DNA of 17,520 nt from Polyrhizophydium stewartii. Taxonomy: Eukaryota; Chytridiomycota; Chytridiomycetes; Rhizophydiales. The stretch is taken from NCBI GenBank assembly GCA_027604665.1, contig JADGIZ010000269.1, positions 1 through 17,520 on the forward strand. Direction: 5' to 3'. Of this stretch, positions 9,290 to 17,520 are shown piece by piece. The notes under the pieces were generated by a model. The model was not told the DNA's origin, did no database searches, and saw only the letters and a list, made by a program, of their open reading frames with translations. A program made the position numbers and the translations under genes. Every line of letters begins with the position of its first letter. Position 1 is the stretch's first letter.

Positions 9290-12200
9290 ATGGCTGCCGC
9301 GCGACCCCCCGCTGCCGCCGCGCTGGGGCGCCCGTCGGCGACGCCGCTGCCGCCCGCGTCTCTCGACTGGGAGCCCGCAGTCTTTCAAGGCCTGCACGAC
9401 CTGCTCGTGCGCGCGCTGACGGACCCGTCGCCCGCGACGCTGGCCAAGCTGCACACGGCGCTGATCCAGCGCCGCGCCGACTTTGGGCTGATCTTCCATG
9501 AGCCGCCGCGCGACAAGCAGCTGCGTCAGGCGCTCGATGCCGGTGCGCCGCCGCTCGCTTGCGCAGAGCCGTCTACGCGGACGTGAGCCTCTAGTGTTGC
9601 CGTGCTGACGCCCTGCCTGCGTTTGCTCGGTTTCCCTGGCCTTGCAAACCATAGGCTCGGTCACCATCCGAGGCAAGGTGCGCCAGGCCAACCAGTCCTT
9701 CTGTCGCGGCGTTGCTCAGCTGGCCGACCTGCTCGACCTGAACGAGGCGCGCGCTGCAGCGCTCTACAACGCAGCCATTGCGCAGCGCGCACGCTTCGGC
9801 GATGCATCTGATCTCGAGGCTTGCCTCAACCTCTACTTTGCGGAGCGCGAGTGCCTGCTCAACTGCCTCGAGACCATGCTGTCGCAGTTCAACTCCCACG
9901 ATGCCGCCGCCGAGTCGCGCCGCATCGTTGCCATGTTCCTCGCCGAGTTGCTTCCGATGCTCAGCGGTGACCACGCCGACCCAAACGCCGCGGGATCGCA
10001 GTCGTTGGTCATCAGGCTGCTGGCCCTCTTCCGCCAAAGCAGCGCGCAGATTGCCGCCGCGCTCGCGTCGGCTCAGCAAGCCGCCCAATCCGGCCAACAG
10101 CAGCCGCAGCAGCGCGATCGTGGCGAGATGCAGGCTCTTTGCATGCTCCGCGCACGCAGTCTTTCTCGCGAGCAGTTCTGCCTCGCCAACCTGCTTGTCC
10201 TTGCCGCCCATGATCATCGGTTGACGGCGGCCGAGCTTGCGGGTCTCGTTCGCCTGATTCAAGAAACCCCCCGCTCCGATAGCACTTTTCCATACCTGGT
10301 TTGCGCGCTTCTTGCTCAGCTCGATAACAACAGCCTTGCAAGCCAGAGCCTCGCACCGCGCTTTGTTCTCGGCGAGCAGGCATACCGCCAGCTGCGCGAG
10401 CTGTTCATCTCGGCCCAGTGGAACGACTCGACGGCGAAAGGTGTCGCCTGGCTCGCGTGGATCATCTTCCTCGACCCCTACGCGCGCTCTTCGGCGCTCG
10501 CGGACCCGATTGTGCGTGGCTTGGCCGACCAGGAACTCGACGGGTCGCGCCGCACGTGGTTCTCGCAGTTTGGAAACGACCCTGCCACCTACCGGCTTTT
10601 GACCGAATGCCTGCTGCTCTCGGACCGAGGCGATTCTGAAAAGCCTGGCTTGCGCACGTCCTCCACAGCGCGCGGCGACGCAACTGCTCGCGGCAGAAGC
10701 GCGCCGGCTGCTGGCGCGCAGCCAGGCGGGCCGAGCTTGGACGGCGGTGTCTCGGCCGCACCGCAAACTCCTGCTGAGCAGCTTGCCAAGGTCATCGAGA
10801 CGCTTGCCCCCGATGTTCGCGAGGACGTTTCGGCACGCGCAATTGTGATTGTCGAGGGCCTTGTACGCACCCTCGTACTGCGCATGCGAAGGTACTTGCG
10901 CTCGTCCATGACGACGGACCAGGACATTGCCATGGCGCAAGAGTCGCAGCAACTCAACTTTGCATCGCGGGCTGCGGCGGGCCTCGCCAGAGCGGCCGCG
11001 CACGCCGCCCAACCGTCAATCACCAGCTGGGAGGCGTTCCTTGCCTTGCTTACGCGGCTCTACGCAGGCCGTCCCGACGCTGCGGTCGACTGGTTTGCGC
11101 ACGCTGAGCTGTTTGGCTTCCTCAAGATGAGCTCCGAGGTCCAGCTGCCGCGCTTTATCGTGGCGTTTGTGGACTTTCTCACGGCCATCGCCGAAGGTCC
11201 CGTGTGCGCGTTCCAGACCCATGAGATCCTCAACAACGACCAGGCATGCGAGTTTGGGCACATTCTTTGGAGCACATTCTTTCGCACGCTCAACGGCTAC
11301 ATCGATCGCCTGAACCAGCCCGTGCCCGCCGCCGAGCTGCAGCCTGACGAAGCGCAACTGATTGCGGCATTTCTGCGCCTTCTTGCACGTGTCGTCTCGT
11401 CGTCGTTCACGGCCCGCCGCGTGCTGTGCGAAAACCAGCATTTCAGAGCACTGCACACGCTGTTCATGCTGCTCGTCAGCCGCATCCATGTCGAGATGAA
11501 GGCCGCTTTCCTCGAAGCCATCGCTGCGTTTTGCACCCCCACGGACGAGGGTGCCGAGATTGTTCAGCAAGTCTGGATTCTCCTTGAACAGTCGCAAATC
11601 GTGCCGACTTTATCAACGGCGACCGGAGCCGGTGCGCCAGCGTCCGGTGATAGGCGTGTAGGCCTGCAGGGTGACGCCTTGCTTGCAGGTGCACAAGGAA
11701 TCGCGTTTGACCTGCTCGAGATCGAAACATCGCTCCAAACGTACCCCGAAACTCTGGCCTTTTTGCGTCTGCTCAAAACGCTTCTTTCCAATCCGCCCAA
11801 CTCACTTGTTGCAGCCGTTTACGAGAACCTCGGCTCGCCCGACCGCGTCGGGGGCATCCGCCCGTACTTGCGCTTTGTGATCGACGACGTGCTACTGCGT
11901 ATCTCAGAGCGACCCTTTGCAAACCCGCGCGAGCGATGGGTGGTTATCGAGGCGTGCCTCCAAATTATACAGCTCTCGGTCGCCCTCTTTGACATGTCGG
12001 AGCTGCAGCTTGCCCGCGACAGCGATTTGGCCGCGGCTTCTGGCGCCGGTGCGGCCGTGTCACAGTCTGGCGTCGCGGCCGGTCGCGCGCTCGCGAGCGG
12101 CACATCCGCTGGCCACAGTTTACAGACGCGCGCACCGGCGCGTTCGCTCGCTGCGCAGCCTGGCTTTGAGGTTGTCTGCCGCGTGCTGCAGGGATCACGC

Positions 12201-15200
12201 CTCACAACGACTTTGTTTTCGATCTTGAACGCGGGAGTCGCGGAGCTCAGTGCATCCTCGACTATGCTTGACCAAGAGCACTCCCATGCGCCGCTCAGCT
12301 CTGTCGGGTCGATCTTGCGCATTGTGCTGGACATCCTCGCGAACCAGCGGGTCTTTCTCGAGATCCTGGCTCCCGCCCTGGTCGAGTCGGGCGACGAGGT
12401 TGTTTTCCAGCTCCCTGTCTCGATGGTCGGTCTCGACCAGCTGCTGGCGTACAACAAGCAAGCCATTGTCGACATCTCGTCGCTCGTCACCAGTGCCGAC
12501 TCGGGCGTGTGCCTCGCCTCGATCGGGATTTTGTCGCATCTCTCGGTTTCGCCCGTCTTCTCGGCCATCGACTCGTCTGGCGCCTTTGGTGGGAGCCCGA
12601 ATCGGCTTGTCAGCGTTCTGCTGGGCTCAGATGAAAGCAACCGCATTCTGCAGGGCTTTGTTGATCGCCTCGAGCTCGACGAGCCCGAGGAGTCGACCGA
12701 CACGGCCTTTGATCTTGCATTCTTTGGCGGAGCCCGCTCTCGGCCCAGCCAGTCCGGCGAACAAAACGGGCAATTCTTTGGACTCGACATGCCGGGGAGC
12801 GCGCGCATGGGCGGCGACCGCAAAGGCGCTGCGCCGGCGATCCGCTGCGCCATCCTGGATTTGCTTTTGACCAACCTGCGGCGTGTCGGAGGACCCAATC
12901 TGGCGCACTTTTTGTTGGGCTTTGACTGCCAGCGCGACATGGCGTCGTCTGAGCTCGTTGATCCAAGCACGCCCAAGGGCCGCATCAACTGCTTCCACGC
13001 CATCATTGAACTGCTGGCGCGCGGCATTGTTCGCAGAGCCGGAGATGACGATCAGGCCGTCGGCGGTGCCCATGACGATGAGCTTGCGTTTTCTGCACCG
13101 CCTGCACCGGGCGATCGTGTCTCCGGTGCTCTGCCGCTCTCAGCCACGCACCCCATGCTGAGCGAAAAGTGCTTCCATCTCATCTACCAGCTCTGCAAGG
13201 ACCGCGTCACGGGCCCGCCGACAATGCGGTATCTGCGCACGCGCGAGGACTTTTTCCTGCTCCAGCTGGTTGCCCTGGACCCGGCTAACGTGCGATCTGA
13301 CGTGGGCGACATGCCGCCGTCCGAGGCGCTTGTGGCGCGGCTGCACCAGCAAGCGTGGCTGATTCGCGCCGTGACGCTGGAGCTGCACACGACGTGGCTT
13401 GCTGGCCAGCGCACGCATATCGTGCGTCTTCTCAACCATCTGTTTGGCCTCTCTGCGGCTTCAGCAAGCATCGTCCGCACCGCGCGCGCACAGCACGACG
13501 TTGCCGATTATGGCAACAGCAGCACAGACGCGAGCAACATGGACCAAGACGTCGAGTACGAACAGCCGCTCGCCAAAATCCTTGACCTGCTCAAGTCCAT
13601 GGACTTTTCCGAGCCCCCTCGCCCGGACCTGGACTGGAGCTTTGTTGCGCAGGGAATCAGCCTCGACGACTTTGTGCGTCGCGACGAGCGCGACCTGGAC
13701 CTGTATGACCTGCGCGCAATCTACTATGCCCTTGTGAGCGCCGCACGCAACAGCGAGCGCCAGTTTAGCCTTGGCGGCCTGCCCATCGTGGGCGGCTCGA
13801 GCTCCAACGGCGCCAGGGGTGTTGGCGCCGCCGGCGCGAGCCTTGACTCGGGCGTCCTGAGCCGCGATGCCGTCAAGGACTTTGTCAAGGGCGTCTTTGC
13901 CATCAACGAGACGCACAAGCTATCCAATGCGCGGTTCGAGATCGCCACGGCTTGGGGCCAGCTGGTGCTTGTCGCGACGCTCGAGTGCGTCGAGATGATC
14001 CCGGCGGAGCTCCGTGAGCTGCGCATCTTTGAGCTTCTTTCTGGACTGCTGCAGAAGCTCTCGCGCGGCGGTACTGCGATGCCGATTGGCAAGGCGCTGT
14101 CCGAGGTTGTGACGGCGCTGATGTCGCGCCTTCATCTGGACAGCCGCGCGCAGGGCATCTTCAAGGGAATGCCGGTTTCGATGGATCCTGGCAAGCTGGA
14201 CTCGTGGCAGCACACGATCCTACGCGGGATCATTGACGGCATGCTTGTTCCGGGCACGTCGCTCGCGATGCGCGGCAACTACTACTCTGCCTTAATCACC
14301 TATGCGCAGTACGTAAGCCCCTACGACGCCGCTGCAAGCCCGCCTAACGCGGCGGGGCTTGTCGGCGACACTGCGGGCGGCGCGGTGCTCTCTTCAAAGC
14401 GTTTCCTGGCGTCGCTTTCGATCATCAACAGCTACGGCGACCGATTGATCGAGACAATCTGCCGCGACGCGTCGGACGGCGAGCTCGTGTGGCAGACGGT
14501 TGCATACGCCGCCTTGGCCAGCTTGTGCAATCTGTGCAACCTTGAGGGCGTGGCGCGCGGTGCCAAGTTCAACCCGATCCTCGACTTCCTTGTCCGGCGC
14601 AACTTCCTGGGGCACTTTGTGCAGACGATCAAGGCCGTGGACGACGGGCATTTGCGCGCGCTGCTCAGCTCGACTTCGGGTGAGATACGCCGCGCTCGTG
14701 AGCGATGCTGCCGACTTCTCGCCATGCTGACCAACCCGCATTCCCAGACGTTCTCAACGCCAAATATGTTTACGATCTCAAGATGTCGCTTCTGCTCAAG
14801 ATTGCCGACACCAAGCTCGGTGCCGACCGGCTTGTCAACATCGGCATCCTGGAGGCACTCGCCGAGGTTCAGTTCATTGACGAGCGGCCGGACTATGGCA
14901 GCGCCGAGAACGGTGAGCGAGGCATCGGTGCTTGGAGCAGCGTGTCTGCGTGTCCTGTAGCAAGAACTGACGATGGCTTAGGCATCGAACAAGAGAGATA
15001 CCATGACGCCATCATGCCCGTGTTGCAGCTGGTGCTTTCGATCCAAAGCCACTACCAGCCGACCAATGCCGTTGTGCGCGCCAAGGCAAGCGACTCGATG
15101 GGCGTTGGGAACGCAATCGCTGCGCGAGCTGACTCGTGGTGCGGCGTCTGCCTTTTAGATTGCGCGATTTATGGATGCCCACCGCGATATTGTTGCTGTG

Positions 15201-16457
15201 AGCCTGCGCGACAAGACGCCCAAGGCGACGATCTCGTCGCTCTCGCAGCTGCGTCTGTTCACGAGCATCCTTGTTTGGATGCGCGGGGAGACGGCTCTCC
15301 TCACCAAAAAGGTCTGCGCGCGCAACTTGCGCATGTGCCAAGAGCCAAGGGCGGTAAATTGCTGACAGAGCTTGTGCAGCTTCCTGGACCTGGGCAGAGC
15401 TCCTTTGATGATTTGATGATGCAGCTGCTCAGCAAGTACGTGCTGTCGAGCGAGTGGAAGTCCAACGTTGTTGCCGTGACCGAGCTCGAGATCGAGAAGA
15501 CGCGCACGGTGCCGGCCAAGGGTGAGCCCGGGATGCCAGTGGTGGAGATCGGACTGTGCTTCAACTCGCTGACAATTGTGCTCGTGCGCCTGCTTCGCAG
15601 TCCTATCGCCTGTTTCCGCAATGTCCGTCTTTGCCATCGAGGCCGAGGAGTTGGGCGAGCAGATTGCGGTGAATTTGCTGACTTACTTTATCGAGCGGGG
15701 TCTCTCTGGTATGGTGTTTTTGCGGAGCATCGTGCACGAGGAGGCGTATAATGGGCGTGGTGCTGACGTGGGTTGCGGGCGCAGAAGCGGCTCTTGGCGG
15801 TCGCGAAGCAAGCGCTACGATGCCGTACCTTGCCGAGCGCCGTGAGTGCAAACAGGCTTTGCAGGCCCGAAATGCGCTTGCGACGGCGCGGCTGTGATGC
15901 TGACGCCCGAGCCCGGATGACAGGGGATGTGATGGTGGGACGCTCTGTGGACATGCTGCGCGGCTTCAGCGAGCGGCTGCTCCAGGCGGTGTCTCGACTC
16001 AAGACGATCCAGATGAAAGCTGCGGATATCAGCCAGGTGTCGGTTGACGAAATCAACGAGGCAAGCACTCTGCCAAGGCGGCGGCAGCACGCACGCGAAC
16101 CCCCCCACCACCACCACCACCGCATTGAATGCGCTGACAGTTTGTATTTGGCCTCTGCAGATTGCGCAGTCGTTCAACCGCGCTGCGTTTGAGGAGCTGT
16201 CGCCGTCGCAGCGGCAGATGCTTGCGTGGCGCGATCTCAAGAGCGCGGAGCAGCAAGTGAGCAAGGAGATCCAGCGGCTGCAGGCGCTTGTGGAGATGGC
16301 GTCGCTGTTTCTGCTGCGCCTGGTCGAGGGCGGCGGGGTGTCGGCCGACGACGCATCGGCGTCCAAGGCGGCGGCGGCGGTGCCTGTGCTCGAGAAGCTT
16401 CTTGCGGCGAACCTGGGCGACGACTTTCTGCGCCTGTGCGTGCGCTGCCTTGCGTGA
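9290..16457 (+). CDS. NUP205: Nucleoporin NUP205 / Nup192 (nuclear pore inner-ring scaffold)
   Basis: Exons: 9290-9542, 9655-14679, 14748-14912, 14982-15085, 15159-15311, 15371-15521, 15601-15708, 15785-15841, 15924-16060, 16161-16457; all phases agree, about 2149 aa (human 2012). It is an all-helical scaffold. Conserved landmarks are FCRGVAQLADLLDLNE near residue 100, SWEAFLALLTRLYAG near 545, TMRYLRTREDFFLLQ near 1274, YVYDLKMSLLLKIAD after the first 3' intron, and a C-terminal block FEELSPSQRQML. NUP205/Nup192 binds NUP93 and NUP35 in the inner ring of the nuclear pore; this is family knowledge. Three Ala/Gly/Ser-rich insertions (about residues 415-460, 875-915, 1463-1483) look like disordered loops. 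The 5' intron (9543-9654, 112 bp) is the least certain; an attractive gtgagc donor at 9583 breaks the frame. A final extra intron (16454-16555) is possible. Confidence 0.92.
15086..15158 (+). other. GC-AG intron in NUP205
   Basis: Donor AAG|gcaagc, acceptor tgccttttag, branch-like AGCTGAC. Length 73 bp, phase 0. It joins NAVVRAK to IARFMDAHRDIV, restoring the helical repeat. The donor hexamer is the same as at 4376 and 16061. Confidence 0.85.
16061..16160 (+). other. GC-AG intron in NUP205 with C-run and CCA repeats
   Basis: Donor GAG|gcaagc, acceptor gcctctgcag, branch-like GCGCTGAC. Length 100 bp, phase 0. It joins VSVDEINE to IAQSFNRAAFEEL. A run of C followed by about five CCA/ACC units (16100-16122) inside accounts for its larger size. 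Confidence 0.85.
16100..16122 (+). repeat. C-run and CCA trinucleotide repeat inside a NUP205 intron
   Basis: About seven consecutive C residues followed by tandem CCA/ACC units. It is a simple-sequence repeat within the GC-AG intron at 16061-16160 and is expected to vary in length between isolates. Confidence 0.85.
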
Positions 16458-17036
16458 GAGGCGACGCAGCCGGAGCCATTGTGAGCGTCCGCTGTCCTCC
16501 CCGGGCCCTCTTTCTCCCCCTCTCCCTCCCTCTCTCCCTCTCTCTCTCTCTCCAGATATGGAAGGCGGCCAATGAAAGGCGTAGTTGTGATCAGAACAAG
16601 ATAATCTCAGTTTACTGGTTGCGCGCGAGCCGGGGCGGCGTGGGCCGTGGGGCTTTTGCTGGAGCCTCTTGCAAACGAGGCAAGAGGCGGCGAGTGTGCG
16701 GGTGGTACATATGCGAATGGGCGGATGCACGCCGGCGGCAAGACGCGGAGTGGCGGAGGGATCAGGCACGGCGGGCATGCAATGTTGCTGTGGATGGCGA
16801 AGAACGATGGAGTTGATGCTGGGAAGGGGGTTGCGATGGACAACAAAGGGGAGGGGGCCTTGAAACCCATGGGAGCAAAGAAGGAAAGAGAGACGGAGTG
16901 GAGAGATGATGGCTTGTGAGGCTGACCGACGGCAGGCGGCGGTCGCGGCGTGCGGTGCCAGCCTGCGAGGGCGCGCCAAGCAACCGGGGCGACGAGGCGC
17001 CGGGCGGCTGGCGGGCGGGCGGGCGGACAGGGCTGC
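16458..17036. other. Low-complexity convergent intergenic region
   Basis: Between the NUP205 stop (plus) and the G-gamma stop (minus). It holds a long pyrimidine tract (16497-16555), then purine-rich and G-rich sequence, including four GGG runs near 17002-17023. Short open frames here have skewed composition and no recognisable domain, so I call no gene. If the terminal NUP205 intron 16454-16555 is real, coding sequence would extend to a TAA at 16602-16604. Confidence 0.6.
16497..16555 (+). repeat. CT-rich microsatellite ending in CAG
   Basis: Nearly pure pyrimidine tract of about 55 bases ending in eight CT/TC units and tccag. It looks like a strong mammalian-type polypyrimidine 3' splice site, unlike every other intron in the window. 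It may be only a microsatellite in the NUP205 3' flank. It could also be the acceptor of an optional last intron whose donor gtgaga overlaps the NUP205 TGA. Confidence 0.8.
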
Positions 17037-17520
17037 TCAAGAAATGACGCACTGGTCCTTGAAGCCCTGGACCTTGTATGTGACGGTGAAGGGGTTGCTG
17101 ATGCCGTTCTTCTTGGCGTTGCGGGCGCCAATCACCAGGGGGTCCTGGGTGGTCATGGCAAAGTGCACCACGCTGCGTGTGGGGCGTTGTTTTGGAGGCG
17201 GCGGCATTGCGTCGCGCGGCACAAGGACAAAGCAGCGGGGCGGCGGGCGGCAGGCGGCAGGTGGACGGCACGCGGCAGGCGGCAGGTGGGCACGACGTCC
17301 GGCGTCCGGCACGGGGCGGGGCGGCGCGAGGCGGCGGGGCCGTATCAGGCCGAGAACAGCGGCCGGCGGGGATCCAAAGCAGCATATGTCAGCAGCGGGA
17401 TCCCGTGGCGACGCCGCATCTGGCGCCAGTGCACGGAGACGCACGACTTGCACGCATCGGACACGCGGATGCGCGGCAGGTTATCCGACATCCTGAGCTT
17501 CTCCAGGTACGCTGCGGGCG
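17037..17520 (-). CDS. Heterotrimeric G-protein gamma subunit (GGL domain, prenylated), 3' part
   Basis: Two exons are visible: 17520-17445 (to the window edge, or starting at an acceptor near 17511) and 17172-17037, joined in phase 2 to give 69 residues. The first exon shows the GGL helix pattern YLEKLR..LPRIRVSDACK, equivalent to the L..LR...RIKVSKA segment of G-gamma. The second carries the DPL motif, an NPF motif and a C-terminal CAAX box CVIS, as in rod transducin gamma. G-gamma forms an obligate coiled-coil dimer with G-beta at the plasma membrane, held by a prenyl group on the CAAX cysteine (family knowledge). The NPF-to-cysteine spacing (12 residues between) is longer than the usual animal spacing of about six. 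The start codon is beyond the window, probably only a few codons away. A strong donor gtgcgt (17444) and acceptor acgcag support the intron. Confidence 0.82.
17173..17444 (-). other. Long GC-rich intron in the G-gamma gene
   Basis: At 272 bp this is about four times the usual intron of the window. Donor gtgcgt and acceptor cacacgcag. It joins DACKS to VVHFAMTTQDPL in phase 2, which restores the GGL domain. It is extremely GC-rich and contains a 25-bp tandem duplication. Confidence 0.75.
17248..17289 (+). repeat. 25-bp-period GC-rich tandem repeat in the G-gamma intron
   Basis: The 17-mer cggcaggcggcaggtgg occurs at 17248-17264 and again at 17273-17289, a period of 25 bases, within wider ggcggc-rich sequence. 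It probably expanded by replication slippage. Confidence 0.85.

Noticed and set aside
9591..11012. 473-codon open frame on the minus strand
   Set aside because: Antisense to the conserved NUP205 long exon. Arg/Ala/Gly-rich composition is typical of shadow frames in GC-rich DNA.
14680..14960. NUP205 ending at the stop of the long open frame (14960)
   Set aside because: After 14679 the similarity moves to another frame across a clear gtgaga...cccag intron, and conserved NUP205 sequence continues to 16457.
17002..17023. G-quadruplex-forming G runs
   Set aside because: Four GGG runs are present, but this GC-rich spacer makes such runs common, and nothing links it to a function; noted only in the spacer description.
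1..17520. Bacterial operons, CRISPR, insertion sequences, tRNA or rRNA genes
   Set aside because: The genes are eukaryotic and spliced. I saw no spaced direct repeats, transposase, terminal inverted repeats or RNA-gene signatures.

Overview
This window is eukaryotic nuclear DNA, not bacterial. It is GC-rich and gene-dense. Short spliceosomal introns (mostly 49-82 bp) interrupt four of the five recognisable genes. By joining reading frames across GT-AG and GC-AG boundaries and requiring phase agreement I could rebuild nearly complete proteins. The gene set (an axonemal CFAP58, a CatSper-type sperm/flagellar calcium channel, HOPS/CORVET VPS18, scaffold nucleoporin NUP205, heterotrimeric G-protein gamma) points to a flagellated eukaryote. 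Compact introns with a CTRAC-like branch site and no polypyrimidine tract fit a zoosporic fungus or another unicellular opisthokont-grade protist; that placement is inference.

Layout: 1-198 is the edge of an unidentified neighbour plus an AT-rich spacer. CFAP58 (minus, 3330-199) is one uninterrupted exon. Its start lies back to back with that of a CatSper3-like channel (plus, about 3338-4944, seven exons in my model). The channel's stop codon overlaps the stop codon of VPS18 (minus, 9023-4941, about 18 exons). VPS18 and NUP205 (plus, 9290-16457, ten exons, about 2149 aa) diverge from a spacer of about 266 bp. After NUP205 comes a low-complexity spacer (16458-17036), then the 3' exons of a G-protein gamma subunit (minus, 17037 to the right edge, with a 272-bp GC-rich intron).

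The genes do not form one pathway. CFAP58 and CatSper are a plausible co-regulated flagellar pair with nearly touching start codons. VPS18 (endolysosomal tethering), NUP205 (nuclear pore inner ring) and G-gamma (receptor signalling at the membrane) are housekeeping or signalling genes. I saw no mobile element, CRISPR array, tRNA or rRNA, and no evidence of a wholly new system. The most noteworthy points are the flagellar divergent pair, the overlapping convergent stops, an unusually high share of GC-AG introns with an identical donor, and the very uneven distribution of introns between and within genes.
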